Shown piece by piece: positions 9,450 through 17,193 of a stretch of 49,809 nt of DNA. The translations under genes and the position numbers were made by a program. The notes beneath the pieces were generated by a model, which searched no databases, was not told the DNA's origin, and saw only the letters and a list, made by a program, of their open reading frames with translations. Origin of the DNA: Chitinophaga pinensis (GTDB lineage: Bacteria > Bacteroidota > Bacteroidia > Chitinophagales > UBA10324); the NCBI GenBank assembly GCA_945903305.1, contig CAMDOA010000015.1:1-49809 (forward strand). Direction: 5' to 3'. Within the stretch, counting starts at the first letter, position 1, and each line of letters opens with the position of its first letter.

Positions 9450-10775
9450 ATGCGGGTACTGATACTTTCTTTTTTTTTGTTTTCAGAATTTGCCATAGCT
9501 GAAAAGGCACCTACCAGCGGTTCATTACTCTGGAGAATTTCAGGCAATGGATTGCATCAATCTTCCTATTTATATGGAACAATGCATACCCGCGACCGAA
9601 GAGCTTTTCATTTCAGCGATTCGGTTTTGCATTGTTTTATGCGATGCAAGTCATTTGCAATGGAATTAAAATTAGATGACTTAAACAGTGAGACGGTAAT
9701 CAGTAGTATGATGATGGACAGCGGAAAAACCATTGAAAATTATCTTTCGAGAAATCAATATGATTCGCTGCAACAAAAAACTCAATCTGCCACCGGCTTT
9801 CCGCTGAGCTTATTTGAAAGAATGAAACCAATTTACCTGGCTACTATGCTGTCGAATAACGAACTACTGAATGATACTTCTTCTGAAAATCCGAATGCCT
9901 GTTTTTTAGATGAGTATTTTGAATTGCTGGCAAAACGCTCGGGTAAAAAAGTATATGCTTTGGAAATGCTGCAAACTCAATTAGATGTTTTTAATTTTCT
10001 TTCCATTGAAGAGCAGATTGTCATGTTAATGAAATCCATTCGGGAAGGAAACAATAAATCCGAGGTTGATACTTTCATCATGCATTATATAAATGGTGAA
10101 TTGGAAGTTTTAATTAATAATAAAGAAAATGAATTGTGGCCTGCTGATTTTGTGAATCAGATTTTGTATCAGCGTAATAAAGGGATGGCCGATAATATTG
10201 AAAGTTTAATAGTAACACATAGCACATTCGCAGCATTTGGTGCGGCACATTTAACAGGCGATTCAGGAATAATTTCATTGCTGCGCAAAAGGGGATTTAA
10301 TGTAGAGCCAGTTGATGCCTATTACAACGACATCAGTGAAGAAGGTTGGCTGTATGTTTATCCGTGCAGCGTGATTGCTGTTCCAATGCCCGGCTTTCCT
10401 CAATTTTCTTACGATACTTTGCCAACTTCAAATCTCATTTATCAAAAATGGACATCAATGCAAAGCAACAATTATGTGGTGGCGCATTTTGATAAATCGG
10501 TATCAATAAATAAAAAAGTACTTGAAGAATTTGCACAGAATGAATTAACAAATCAGGCAAATTTATCCCGCACCAAAAATGAATTTGTTTCTCACAGAAA
10601 TGTTAAAACTTTCAGTCTGACTGAGAAATCGGCGAACGGAAATGCATTTATTATTGAAAACGGAAATGAAAAAATTGCTGTGTTGGTTTTGAAAGATGAC
10701 TCATTAAATGAAAAGGAATTAATACGATTTTTCTCCCTTATTCGATATAAAATTTCATCTGTTTTTTCATATTAA
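9450..10775 (+). CDS. TraB/GumN family protein
   Basis: A 441-residue secreted or periplasmic protein, starting at the ATG two bases after the preceding stop. An in-frame TTG six bases earlier overlaps that stop and is less likely. The signal peptide ends near AIAEK. Family signatures are seen: SYLYGTMHTRD near residue 45, the GTMH motif that carries a putative metal ligand, and FGAAHLTGD near 260 followed by a GII.LLRKRGF strand. TraB/GumN proteins are related to the Tiki metalloprotease fold, with Glu and His residues in these motifs. The C-terminal 140 residues after about 295 are not part of the usual domain and carry no recognised motif. The exact substrate is unknown. Confidence 0.85.
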   Translation: MRVLILSFFLFSEFAIAEKAPTSGSLLWRISGNGLHQSSYLYGTMHTRDRRAFHFSDSVLHCFMRCKSFAMELKLDDLNSETVISSMMMDSGKTIENYLSRNQYDSLQQKTQSATGFPLSLFERMKPIYLATMLSNNELLNDTSSENPNACFLDEYFELLAKRSGKKVYALEMLQTQLDVFNFLSIEEQIVMLMKSIREGNNKSEVDTFIMHYINGELEVLINNKENELWPADFVNQILYQRNKGMADNIESLIVTHSTFAAFGAAHLTGDSGIISLLRKRGFNVEPVDAYYNDISEEGWLYVYPCSVIAVPMPGFPQFSYDTLPTSNLIYQKWTSMQSNNYVVAHFDKSVSINKKVLEEFAQNELTNQANLSRTKNEFVSHRNVKTFSLTEKSANGNAFIIENGNEKIAVLVLKDDSLNEKELIRFFSLIRYKISSVFSY

Positions 10776-10781
10776 GTTGAA

Positions 10782-11750
10782 ATGAAACTATCAGTAGAAG
10801 AAGCGATCAAAATTTTATACAAAGGGGGTGTCATTGCCATTCCCACTGAAACTGTTTACGGTTTAGCGGCTGATGCGACAAATAAAAAAGCCATTGAACG
10901 GATTTATGAAATAAAAAATCGCCCAACTGACAATCCGCTCATCTGTCATTTTTATTCTTTTGTTCAGGCAAAACCATTTCTGGCTTCTTATCCAAAATAT
11001 GTTGAGATGTTGGTCAATCAATTTACTCCGGGGCCGGTCAGTTTTTTATTGCCATTAAATATGCCTTCATCTTTACAAGCAGCCACACGAGGTTCGGCGC
11101 ATGTTATTATTCGCATTCCGATGCATGAATTATTATTGAAACTGCTTAAAAAAATTTCATTTCCATTAGCCGCACCATCAGCCAACACATCAGGAAAATA
11201 CAGTGCTACCACTGCTGAAATGGTGGAAGCTGATTTAGGAAAAAAAATTGAGGGAGTTTTAGATGGTGGTGCAAGTTCTATTGGTTTGGAATCAACTATT
11301 CTCGATTGTCGAAACAAAGATGAAATCAAAATTCTTCGACCGGGGGTAATTGGCAAGGAAGATATTGAATGGTGTTTGCGAAATGAAAATGTAAAAGTGA
11401 TTGATACTTTATCCTTTGAGCTTGCAACTCCCGGAAGCAAGTACAAACATTATTCGCCTGCAACACCAGTTTTTCAAATTCATACTGAAAGTGAAATTCC
11501 TGTTAAAAAAAATATTGCAGTAATTGGATTTGAAGAAGATTTTAAAAATGTTTCTTCCAGTGAAAATCTGAAATTTATTTCATTGGGTTCAGAAAATAAT
11601 TTATCTGAAGTTGCTTCATCGCTATACCGAAAAATGTTTGAACTGGATGCGCTGAAAGTTTCAGAAGCGTACCTGTTACAAAGAGATTTTGGAAATTCAG
11701 CAATCGGAAAAGCAATTTCCAATCGCCTCGAACACATGCTATCGCGATGA
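10782..11750 (+). CDS. sua5: L-threonylcarbamoyladenylate synthase (Sua5/YrdC/YciO family)
   Basis: Makes threonylcarbamoyl-AMP from threonine, bicarbonate and ATP, the first step of t6A37 modification of ANN-decoding tRNAs. The protein is 322 residues. The YrdC-like domain occupies about 1-200, with GVIAIPTETVYGLAADA near 15-31, the K-N-R..DNPLI substrate-site stretch near 45-55, and SAN in the APSANTSGKYSATT segment. The C-terminal Sua5 domain (about 215-322) ends in the conserved NSAIGKAISNRLEHM-like tail. It therefore belongs to the long Sua5 type rather than the short TsaC type. It is the last gene of a probable TPR-GumN-sua5 operon and overlaps the convergent SET-domain gene by 12 bases. 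Confidence 0.95.
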   Translation: MKLSVEEAIKILYKGGVIAIPTETVYGLAADATNKKAIERIYEIKNRPTDNPLICHFYSFVQAKPFLASYPKYVEMLVNQFTPGPVSFLLPLNMPSSLQAATRGSAHVIIRIPMHELLLKLLKKISFPLAAPSANTSGKYSATTAEMVEADLGKKIEGVLDGGASSIGLESTILDCRNKDEIKILRPGVIGKEDIEWCLRNENVKVIDTLSFELATPGSKYKHYSPATPVFQIHTESEIPVKKNIAVIGFEEDFKNVSSSENLKFISLGSENNLSEVASSLYRKMFELDALKVSEAYLLQRDFGNSAIGKAISNRLEHMLSR

Positions 11751-12236
11751 TTTCTTCGGGTGATGATGCGGCTCCACTTTTATAATAATTTTTTTATGAG
11801 CTGCTTTTGCTTTTTCCTCAGCCCGCTTCTTTTTCTTTTGGGCCTTAATACTTTCTATCCATGGCAACCAATAATCAGACCCGTACCAAACAAAAATTTC
11901 TTCCCCTGGTTTTATGTGACGGCTTGCAATAATATATGACCTGCGATTGCGCACTGCATAGTAACTGTTGTTTCTGCAACCTTTTTTCCGCGTTAATCCG
12001 CGTGCATCATTTGCATAGCGCGCCAGGTTTTTGGGTTCGGCATATGCATCAATGCATTTATACTTTGTGATGTAAAAAACATAACCGCCCTTTCCATCAT
12101 CATCGCGTTTTTCGGCTTCGGCCCAGGTGATAATTTCGCCTATGTATTCTAAAACCTTATCGTCTTTTTTAATTAATGTATCAGTGTACAAACCCATGCC
12201 TGCCTCGGGTATCTGACTCTTTTTAACAAATAACAA
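11739..12236 (-). CDS. SET domain-containing protein (predicted lysine methyltransferase)
   Basis: The SET fold is recognisable in this 165-residue protein: an N-terminal strand with GMGLYTD, then YIGEIITWAEAEKR, YVFYITKYKCIDA, an ARYANDARG segment in place of the eukaryotic NARFxNHSC motif, and a C-terminal EEIFVWYGSDYW that supplies the catalytic-tyrosine-type motif. The tail is strongly basic (many Lys, then His-rich). The start is TTG because the first in-frame ATG would remove the conserved first strand; no in-frame ATG is available upstream. SET proteins in bacteria can methylate ribosomal or other basic proteins; here the target is unknown. The gene is convergent with sua5 and overlaps its 3' end. 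Confidence 0.82.
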   Translation of the reverse strand: MLFVKKSQIPEAGMGLYTDTLIKKDDKVLEYIGEIITWAEAEKRDDDGKGGYVFYITKYKCIDAYAEPKNLARYANDARGLTRKKGCRNNSYYAVRNRRSYIIASRHIKPGEEIFVWYGSDYWLPWIESIKAQKKKKRAEEKAKAAHKKIIIKVEPHHHPKKSSR

Positions 12237-12277
12237 TGAGTAAGTAATTTAACTATGAAAATAAATTGTACTGGATG

Positions 12278-12350
12278 TGATCCGGATTGGAATCGAACCA
12301 ATGACCCACAGCTTAGAAGGCTGTTGCTCTATCCCCTGAGCTACCGGACC
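12278..12350 (-). tRNA. tRNA-Arg (anticodon UCU)
   Basis: Reverse-complemented, positions 12350 to 12278 fold as a 73-nt cloverleaf. The acceptor stem GGTCCGG pairs with CCGGATC, with one G-U pair. The D stem is GCTC/GAGC. The anticodon stem ACAGC/GCTGT encloses loop CTTCTAA with anticodon TCT at positions 34-36. The T stem ATTGG/CCAAT encloses TTCGATT. The discriminator is A and the 3' CCA is not encoded, so it is added post-transcriptionally. It reads AGA/AGG arginine codons. Confidence 0.95.
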
Positions 12351-12401
12351 TGAATTATTTTTTATCTTTTTTTAATACTGAACTTGAATTTTTTAGCGCC
12401 G

Positions 12402-12409
12402 CAAATATA
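12402..12409 (-). promoter_or_regulatory. Candidate -7 element for the tRNA-Arg gene
   Basis: On the minus strand TATATTTG (12409-12402) matches TAnnTTTG exactly, about 52 bases before the tRNA 5' end. The adjacent GCGGCGC is a GC island in otherwise AT-rich DNA. No TTG lies at the ideal upstream spacing. Confidence 0.45.
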
Positions 12410-12511
12410 TTAAAGCAAGTCAATGCTTTATGGCTAAAATAAAACAAGGTTTCAGAAAGATTGAAGACATTAATTCAGAATCATTTAGGTTTGTTTGCAT
12501 TCAATTCAAAT

Positions 12512-13210
12512 ATGACTGTGCAAGAAAATTTAACTACACTAAATATTAATCCCGTATTGGAAGAAAGCTGGAAACAAGTGATGAAGGAAGAATTCACCAA
12601 GACTTATTTCCTAGAACTGAAAAAATTCTTGCTGCAAGAAAAGGCGGAAGGACAAATTTTGTATCCTGCAGGTTCGTTAATATTCAATGCCTTTAATCTC
12701 ACGCCATTTAATGATGTAAAAGTTGTGATACTAGGGCAAGACCCCTATCATGGTGATGGTCAGGCACATGGCTTGTGTTTTTCAGTTCCTGATGGAGTGA
12801 AGCCGCCACCATCGTTACTAAATATTTTTAAAGAAATTAAATCCGACTTAGGAAATGAAATTCCTGTACTTGGAAATTTAGAACGATGGTCAAAGCAAGG
12901 AGTGTTATTGTTGAATTCGTTGTTGACTGTTTGTGCCAATCAACCTGCTTCGCATCATAAAAAAGGTTGGGAACAGTTTACTGATAAAGTGATAGAAACC
13001 ATTTCGAAAGAAAAATCAGGAGTGGTGTTTTTGTTGTGGGGGCGATTTGCGCAGGACAAAGAATTGCTGATTGATCATTCAAAACATTTTATTCTGAAAG
13101 CCGCACATCCATCACCATTGTCATCATACAACGGTTTTTTTGGTTGCAAACACTTTTCTAAAACGAATGAAATTCTGCTACAACAAAAAAAGGCAGCTAT
13201 TAACTGGTAG
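12512..13210 (+). CDS. ung: Uracil-DNA glycosylase, family 1
   Basis: Removes uracil from DNA as the first step of base-excision repair. With the ATG at 12512 the protein is 232 residues, the usual family length. An earlier in-frame TTG at 12461 would add an unlikely 17-residue extension. Visible motifs are GQDPYH with the catalytic Asp77, the PPPSLLNI stretch (Pro-rich loop), LLNSLLTV, VVFLLWGRFAQ, and the leucine-intercalation loop HPSPLSSYNGF with His199. All catalytic residues of the E. coli-type enzyme are conserved. Its 3' end overlaps the convergent DUF4199 gene by 11 bases. Confidence 0.96.
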   Translation: MTVQENLTTLNINPVLEESWKQVMKEEFTKTYFLELKKFLLQEKAEGQILYPAGSLIFNAFNLTPFNDVKVVILGQDPYHGDGQAHGLCFSVPDGVKPPPSLLNIFKEIKSDLGNEIPVLGNLERWSKQGVLLLNSLLTVCANQPASHHKKGWEQFTDKVIETISKEKSGVVFLLWGRFAQDKELLIDHSKHFILKAAHPSPLSSYNGFFGCKHFSKTNEILLQQKKAAINW

Positions 13211-13697
13211 TTGATTTTTTAGACCTGACAAAAGCCGATATAACGAGGGATACAAATAACCCGGCAATCATAGTACCTCCTGATTCAGCTGTAACCTGAC
13301 CCATAGGCGAAAAATAAGCGCGGGCATTTTCTTCAACCTGTTTAATTTCTTCAGGCGATTTTTTTTGCTTGATCATTTCATTTTGAAATTGGGCAACCAT
13401 TTTTTCTTTTCTGTTTGTATCCACAACACTATTGAAAACATAGGCATTTATCCCCATCATCAGGGCAACAACAAAACAAATAACCATTCCGCTATAAAAG
13501 GATTTTCCAAAAAATAATATTCCATTATTTATTGATCTGATCTCCCGAACACCCATGTAAGTACCTGTTGCTAATAATAAAATTCCGATATATGCGCTGT
13601 ATTGCCCAAAAGTTTTATCGGGCCATCCCATATAAAATTCAAAGGCTCGCCATATCACACAAGCCATTCCGGTTAACATTCCAAACTTCAATTCCAT
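13200..13697 (-). CDS. DUF4199-family integral membrane protein
   Basis: This 165-residue protein has about four hydrophobic segments. Near the N-terminus (LKFGMLTGMACVIW), the second segment (SAYIGILLLATGTYMGV) and the third (SGMVICFVVALMMGINAYVF) match the layout of the Bacteroidota DUF4199 family. An Asn/Lys/Glu-rich hydrophilic loop follows, then a final helix near the C-terminus (GTMIAGLFVSLVISAFV). The ATG at 13697 aligns with the family start; a TTG at 13715 lies in a hairpin and is less likely. The function is unknown. The start codon directly follows the U-tract of a strong intrinsic terminator, so how it is transcribed is unclear. Confidence 0.72.
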   Translation of the reverse strand: MELKFGMLTGMACVIWRAFEFYMGWPDKTFGQYSAYIGILLLATGTYMGVREIRSINNGILFFGKSFYSGMVICFVVALMMGINAYVFNSVVDTNRKEKMVAQFQNEMIKQKKSPEEIKQVEENARAYFSPMGQVTAESGGTMIAGLFVSLVISAFVRSKKSTTS

Positions 13698-13740
13698 AAA
13701 AAAAATTTCCCGCAAAGAAACTTAAATTCTTTACGGGAAA
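13698..13740 (-). terminator. Strong intrinsic terminator abutting the DUF4199 start codon
   Basis: On the minus strand, TTTCCCGTAAAGAA (13740-13727) and TTCTTTGCGGGAAA (13719-13706) form a 14-bp stem with a single G-U pair and a 7-base loop. Eight Ts follow (13705-13698), and the next three bases are the ATG at 13697. It ends the transcript of the heme/copper protein gene whose stop is at 13763. The T-run is missing on the plus strand, so it works in one direction only. Confidence 0.85.
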
Positions 13741-13762
13741 AATTAAGATTACAAACTATTTT

Positions 13763-15337
13763 TTACTTAAAGATTATCAATTTGGAAGCAGCATTACTAT
13801 TTCCATTTAATTCTACTAAATAATTGCCCGATGGTAATTCTCCGATTGAATACTGAAACCGATAATTTCCTATTTCCATTTTTCGATTTGGAAATAATTG
13901 TTTTACAGTTTTTCCTAAAACATCTTTAATAATTAAGGAGTAGTTTCCGTTTTCTGAAATGGTAAATTCAGTAATCAGTTTATTTGTAGTCGGATTAGGG
14001 AAAAGTAATAAACCGGAATTTTGATCTTGCAATTCAGAAATTCCTGAGCTGATATCAACCAACGGCGAATTATCGATAACAATGTTTTCATCACCCGGAA
14101 AATAAATGGTGAACTCAAAAAAAGTAATCATCATTTCATTCAAGGTGCCTTCGCCGGCGTTAACTAATTGAGGCGGGTTGTTAGGGTTATTATAATTATT
14201 CAAAGTATTATCATAGGTAGCTACTGAATATAACATGGTTCCATTTGGCACCTTTATAATTTTTCTGAACTGATACAATCCCTGCCAGTGAAAATCCCAA
14301 TCGTTAATTGAAACAAATGGAATGGTATCGTTGGTGGGTGTAACACCAAACGCATTGATTGTTTTTCCGATTAAATGCATGTGCGGTGCAACACCTATAA
14401 AAGATAAATCATAAGGAATCGAAAATTGTTCATGCATGGTTTTAACAGTATTGGCCGGAATGTTTAATGGCCATTCCTGTAACACAGTTGGGTCAACATG
14501 ATTTAACGGCGCATTAAAAAACACAGGTCGGATAAATCCTGCACTTTGGTAAAAGAAATTAATTACAGAGTTATCCGACAGCCCGTTACTGCCCGGCGCG
14601 TAATGATACTGCACAACAATATCAGCGTTGGCAGGTATATTAATTCCCATGCCTGTTGGCAATACAAATGGTGTTGATCCTGGAACCCAGGCCCCAATTA
14701 GTTCAGCAGCAGAAACGCCAACACCCCCAAATCCTTCGTAGCCGGGATTTGGATCCTGAATATCCAATTGCGCACAACCTCCTGTTGTATCCCAATAAAT
14801 TAATGTGTGATGTACAATGGCCAGGTTACCCGGAATAAATTCAATTGCCTTCATCATCTGATCTGCTATATATCCTGATGGAATTACAAAACATCTGAAA
14901 TCATCTGTTGCTACCGCAACAGTATAATTGGGCAATTGCAAAACATCATCCGGAATACCAATTTGGCTACCGATTGGAAAGTTGGGTAATGAAGGTAAAT
15001 TCGCTGTATTTCCTTCCGGCATTCCACCACTAACCCAAGCATTAATTTTTTGAATGTCTTGCTGGCTTAACAAGCGTTCATGTGCTAATCTACTAAAGTC
15101 CGGATCAGGCGGCCAGGGTGGCATACGATGATTGGTTACTGCATCTGAAATTAAATTGCCGGAATTGAATGCATCAGTGTAAGTGATTAATTCGAATGGG
15201 GCAATATTTCCCGGACGATGACAACCCGTGCAATTCTCATATAAAATCAAAGCAATATCATCGCAAAAAGTGGGTGTTTGCGCAAATAAAAAATTGGAGC
15301 AAAACAAAAGAGCAAAAACTGAAAAAAATTTTTTCAT
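13763..15337 (-). CDS. Secreted cytochrome c / copper type II monooxygenase-like fusion protein with T9SS sorting domain (copy 1)
   Basis: The protein is 524 residues. A signal peptide ends near LFAQ. A c-type heme site CTGCH (Cys36, Cys39, His40) lies in a short cytochrome domain that also has the MPPWPP motif near 72, whose Met could be an axial ligand. The next region matches the peptidylglycine alpha-hydroxylating (copper type II ascorbate-dependent) monooxygenase fold. Its probable copper ligands are all present: His176-His177 and His245 for one copper, His319-x-His321 in APHMHLIG, and Met402 or Met403 in NEMMI for the other. A type A sorting domain (LFPNPT) closes it. A paralogue lies upstream at 15425-16966. 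The family hydroxylates C-H bonds; the real substrate and donor are unknown, and a purely electron-transfer or binding role remains possible. Confidence 0.88.
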   Translation of the reverse strand: MKKFFSVFALLFCSNFLFAQTPTFCDDIALILYENCTGCHRPGNIAPFELITYTDAFNSGNLISDAVTNHRMPPWPPDPDFSRLAHERLLSQQDIQKINAWVSGGMPEGNTANLPSLPNFPIGSQIGIPDDVLQLPNYTVAVATDDFRCFVIPSGYIADQMMKAIEFIPGNLAIVHHTLIYWDTTGGCAQLDIQDPNPGYEGFGGVGVSAAELIGAWVPGSTPFVLPTGMGINIPANADIVVQYHYAPGSNGLSDNSVINFFYQSAGFIRPVFFNAPLNHVDPTVLQEWPLNIPANTVKTMHEQFSIPYDLSFIGVAPHMHLIGKTINAFGVTPTNDTIPFVSINDWDFHWQGLYQFRKIIKVPNGTMLYSVATYDNTLNNYNNPNNPPQLVNAGEGTLNEMMITFFEFTIYFPGDENIVIDNSPLVDISSGISELQDQNSGLLLFPNPTTNKLITEFTISENGNYSLIIKDVLGKTVKQLFPNRKMEIGNYRFQYSIGELPSGNYLVELNGNSNAASKLIIFK

Positions 15338-15375
15338 AAAAAATTTAACGGCTGATTTTGAGGAATTATGATTTT

Positions 15376-15383
15376 CAAATATA
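15376..15383 (-). promoter_or_regulatory. Candidate -7 element for heme/copper protein copy 1
   Basis: On the minus strand TATATTTG (15383-15376) matches TAnnTTTG exactly, 39 to 46 bases upstream of the ATG at 15337. No TTG sits at the preferred distance. It suggests copy 1 can be transcribed separately from copy 2, although the two genes are only 87 bases apart. Confidence 0.4.
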
Positions 15384-15424
15384 GAAAAGGTTTAATTAAA
15401 ATTTGAAAATGCATTTTAAAACAA

Positions 15425-16966
15425 TTAATGAATTATGGCTATTCGTTTTACAATATTCAAATTATTGCTGTTAATTTTCAAAAAATAAATTCCTGATGTT
15501 AACTCAGACAGGTTAATAAGTTGTTGATGCGTGTCAGGTTTTATTAATAAATTACTAAAAATATTTTTAACCCTTGCTCCTGTAACACTATACACGGAAG
15601 CTGTAATTATTTGTTCATTAATAAAATTAAAATTCACAGTAAAATTTCCATTTGTAGGATTCGGATAAATTGAAATTTCACTTTCAAAAACAGATGTATC
15701 GGCTGAATAAAGAAAAATATTTTCATCCCCTTGTTTGTATGGCACAGTTAAAAAAGCGGTTACCATCATTTCATTATCACTTCCGTTTCCATAATAAACA
15801 GTTTGCGGAGGAGAATTCGGATTTAATAAATTAGAAGAAGTATTGTCGTAAGTAAATTCAGATTTTATAATCGTGTTCGTTGGCCACAGTACTAATTTTT
15901 CATAAACATAAAATCCCTGCCAATGAAAATCCCATCTGGGAATTGATACTAATTTCATAGTGTCTCCATTAGGTTGAACGGCATAAGTAACCGTATTTTT
16001 CCCAAGCAGGTGCATGTGGGGCATTACAGCGAGAACAGAAGTATTTATTGGGATAGTTGATTCAGCATGAAATGTTTTAATACTATCAGCAGGAATAACC
16101 AAAGGTCCATCAATGATATGTATAATATTGATTGTAGTTTTGAGTTTTACATTTCTGATATTAATACCACTTTGCAAAAAAATATTAAGTTTTGAACTAT
16201 CAACCAATCCAAAGCTAGCTTCAGGGTAATGCATCTGGACAATAATATCTGCATTAGCCGGAATCCGATAGCCGAAATTTGGAGGTAATATCAAGGGTGG
16301 TGATCCTGGAACCCAAATGGAAATTTTTTGTGCGTTATCAGTTCCTGCAAAAGAGCTGGCTGAATTATATCCCAGTTCAATTGTTGAATCATCCAGTTGC
16401 TGACACACTCCGCTTGTATCCCAAAAAATTACTGCATGATGGTCAATCAATTTATTTCCAGGTAAAAACTCAAAAGCTTTAATATATACCTCCTGCGAAA
16501 ACTGTGAAGGAATTACAAAACATCGATATTCATCTTGATTGGTAGTTAATGTATAAACAGGTAAATTAAACTGAACATCAGGAATACCGATTTCACTTCC
16601 TTCAATAAAAGTTGGCAATGGAGGAATTAATGATGTATCGCCTAAAGGCATACCAAATGAAACCCAATCGTTAATAGCTTGGATTTCTGAACTGGAAAGT
16701 ACTCGCTCGTTTAAAAAATGGTGGTAATCCGGATCGGGTGGCCATGGAGGCATTAACTTGTTATTCACGGCATCTAAAATCGAATTGGCTGCTCCAAAAA
16801 CTTCGTTATAATTTGTTAATGAAAACGGCGCAATATTATTCGGTCGATGACATTTTGTGCAATTTGAAAAAATTATTGGAGCAATGTGTTCACTAAAAGT
16901 TGGAATCTGTGCAATTAAAATATTGTTCCACAGAATTAAGATGATACTATAAAATATTTTATTCAT
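15425..16966 (-). CDS. Secreted cytochrome c / copper type II monooxygenase-like fusion protein with T9SS sorting domain (copy 2)
   Basis: This 513-residue tandem paralogue of the preceding protein has the same architecture. The signal peptide ends near LIAQ. CTKCH gives Cys36, Cys39 and His40, and MPPWPP is present near 72. The predicted copper ligands are conserved at nearly the same positions: His176-His177, His246, His317-x-His319 in MPHMHLLG, and Met400 or Met401 in DNEMMV. Both share a conserved DYRCFVIPS-type stretch near 147 and WDFHWQG near 346. Between the shared motifs the two diverge widely, so the duplication is old. A type A sorting domain (IYPNPT) is at the C-terminus. With copy 1 it forms a surface or extracellular redox pair. 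Confidence 0.88.
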   Translation of the reverse strand: MNKIFYSIILILWNNILIAQIPTFSEHIAPIIFSNCTKCHRPNNIAPFSLTNYNEVFGAANSILDAVNNKLMPPWPPDPDYHHFLNERVLSSSEIQAINDWVSFGMPLGDTSLIPPLPTFIEGSEIGIPDVQFNLPVYTLTTNQDEYRCFVIPSQFSQEVYIKAFEFLPGNKLIDHHAVIFWDTSGVCQQLDDSTIELGYNSASSFAGTDNAQKISIWVPGSPPLILPPNFGYRIPANADIIVQMHYPEASFGLVDSSKLNIFLQSGINIRNVKLKTTINIIHIIDGPLVIPADSIKTFHAESTIPINTSVLAVMPHMHLLGKNTVTYAVQPNGDTMKLVSIPRWDFHWQGFYVYEKLVLWPTNTIIKSEFTYDNTSSNLLNPNSPPQTVYYGNGSDNEMMVTAFLTVPYKQGDENIFLYSADTSVFESEISIYPNPTNGNFTVNFNFINEQIITASVYSVTGARVKNIFSNLLIKPDTHQQLINLSELTSGIYFLKINSNNLNIVKRIAIIH

Positions 16967-17058
16967 TGGCTTGCAAGTTAATGAACATTACAGAAAAAGA
17001 AAACTTTCAGTTTATGCTAAAACATTTTTTAACTTTTTACAAGTTGATTTTATAAAAA

Positions 17059-17083
17059 TGATTTCAAAATATTTTTGAAATCA
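17059..17083. repeat. Perfect 11-3-11 palindrome in the divergent intergenic region
   Basis: TGATTTCAAAA and TTTTGAAATCA flank the 3-base centre TAT, giving 25 bases of perfect dyad symmetry. It lies between the divergent heme/copper copy 2 gene (start 16966) and the PKD/SprB protein gene (start 17194). It could be a regulator's operator or an RNA hairpin, though it is AT-rich. Confidence 0.6.
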
Positions 17084-17163
17084 CTTCGACAAAAAAATGT
17101 TTAAAAAACCCTGACGGTGTAAGAAATTAAAAAAGCAAAAATCAAATTCAGTTCATCAAAACT

Positions 17164-17171
17164 TATGTTTG
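17164..17171 (+). promoter_or_regulatory. Candidate -7 element for the PKD/SprB-repeat protein
   Basis: TATGTTTG matches TAnnTTTG exactly and ends 22 bases before the ATG at 17194. No TTG lies at the preferred 19-base spacing, so only the -7 half is supported. Confidence 0.4.
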
Positions 17172-17193
17172 AGTTAATAAATAAAAAAAATTC

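Noticed and set aside
11018-11446. A 142-codon antisense frame inside sua5
   Set aside because: It is the mirror of a strongly conserved coding region and has no recognisable domain.
12461-12511. TTG at 12461 as the ung start
   Set aside because: It would add 17 residues with no family counterpart; the ATG at 12512 gives the normal length.
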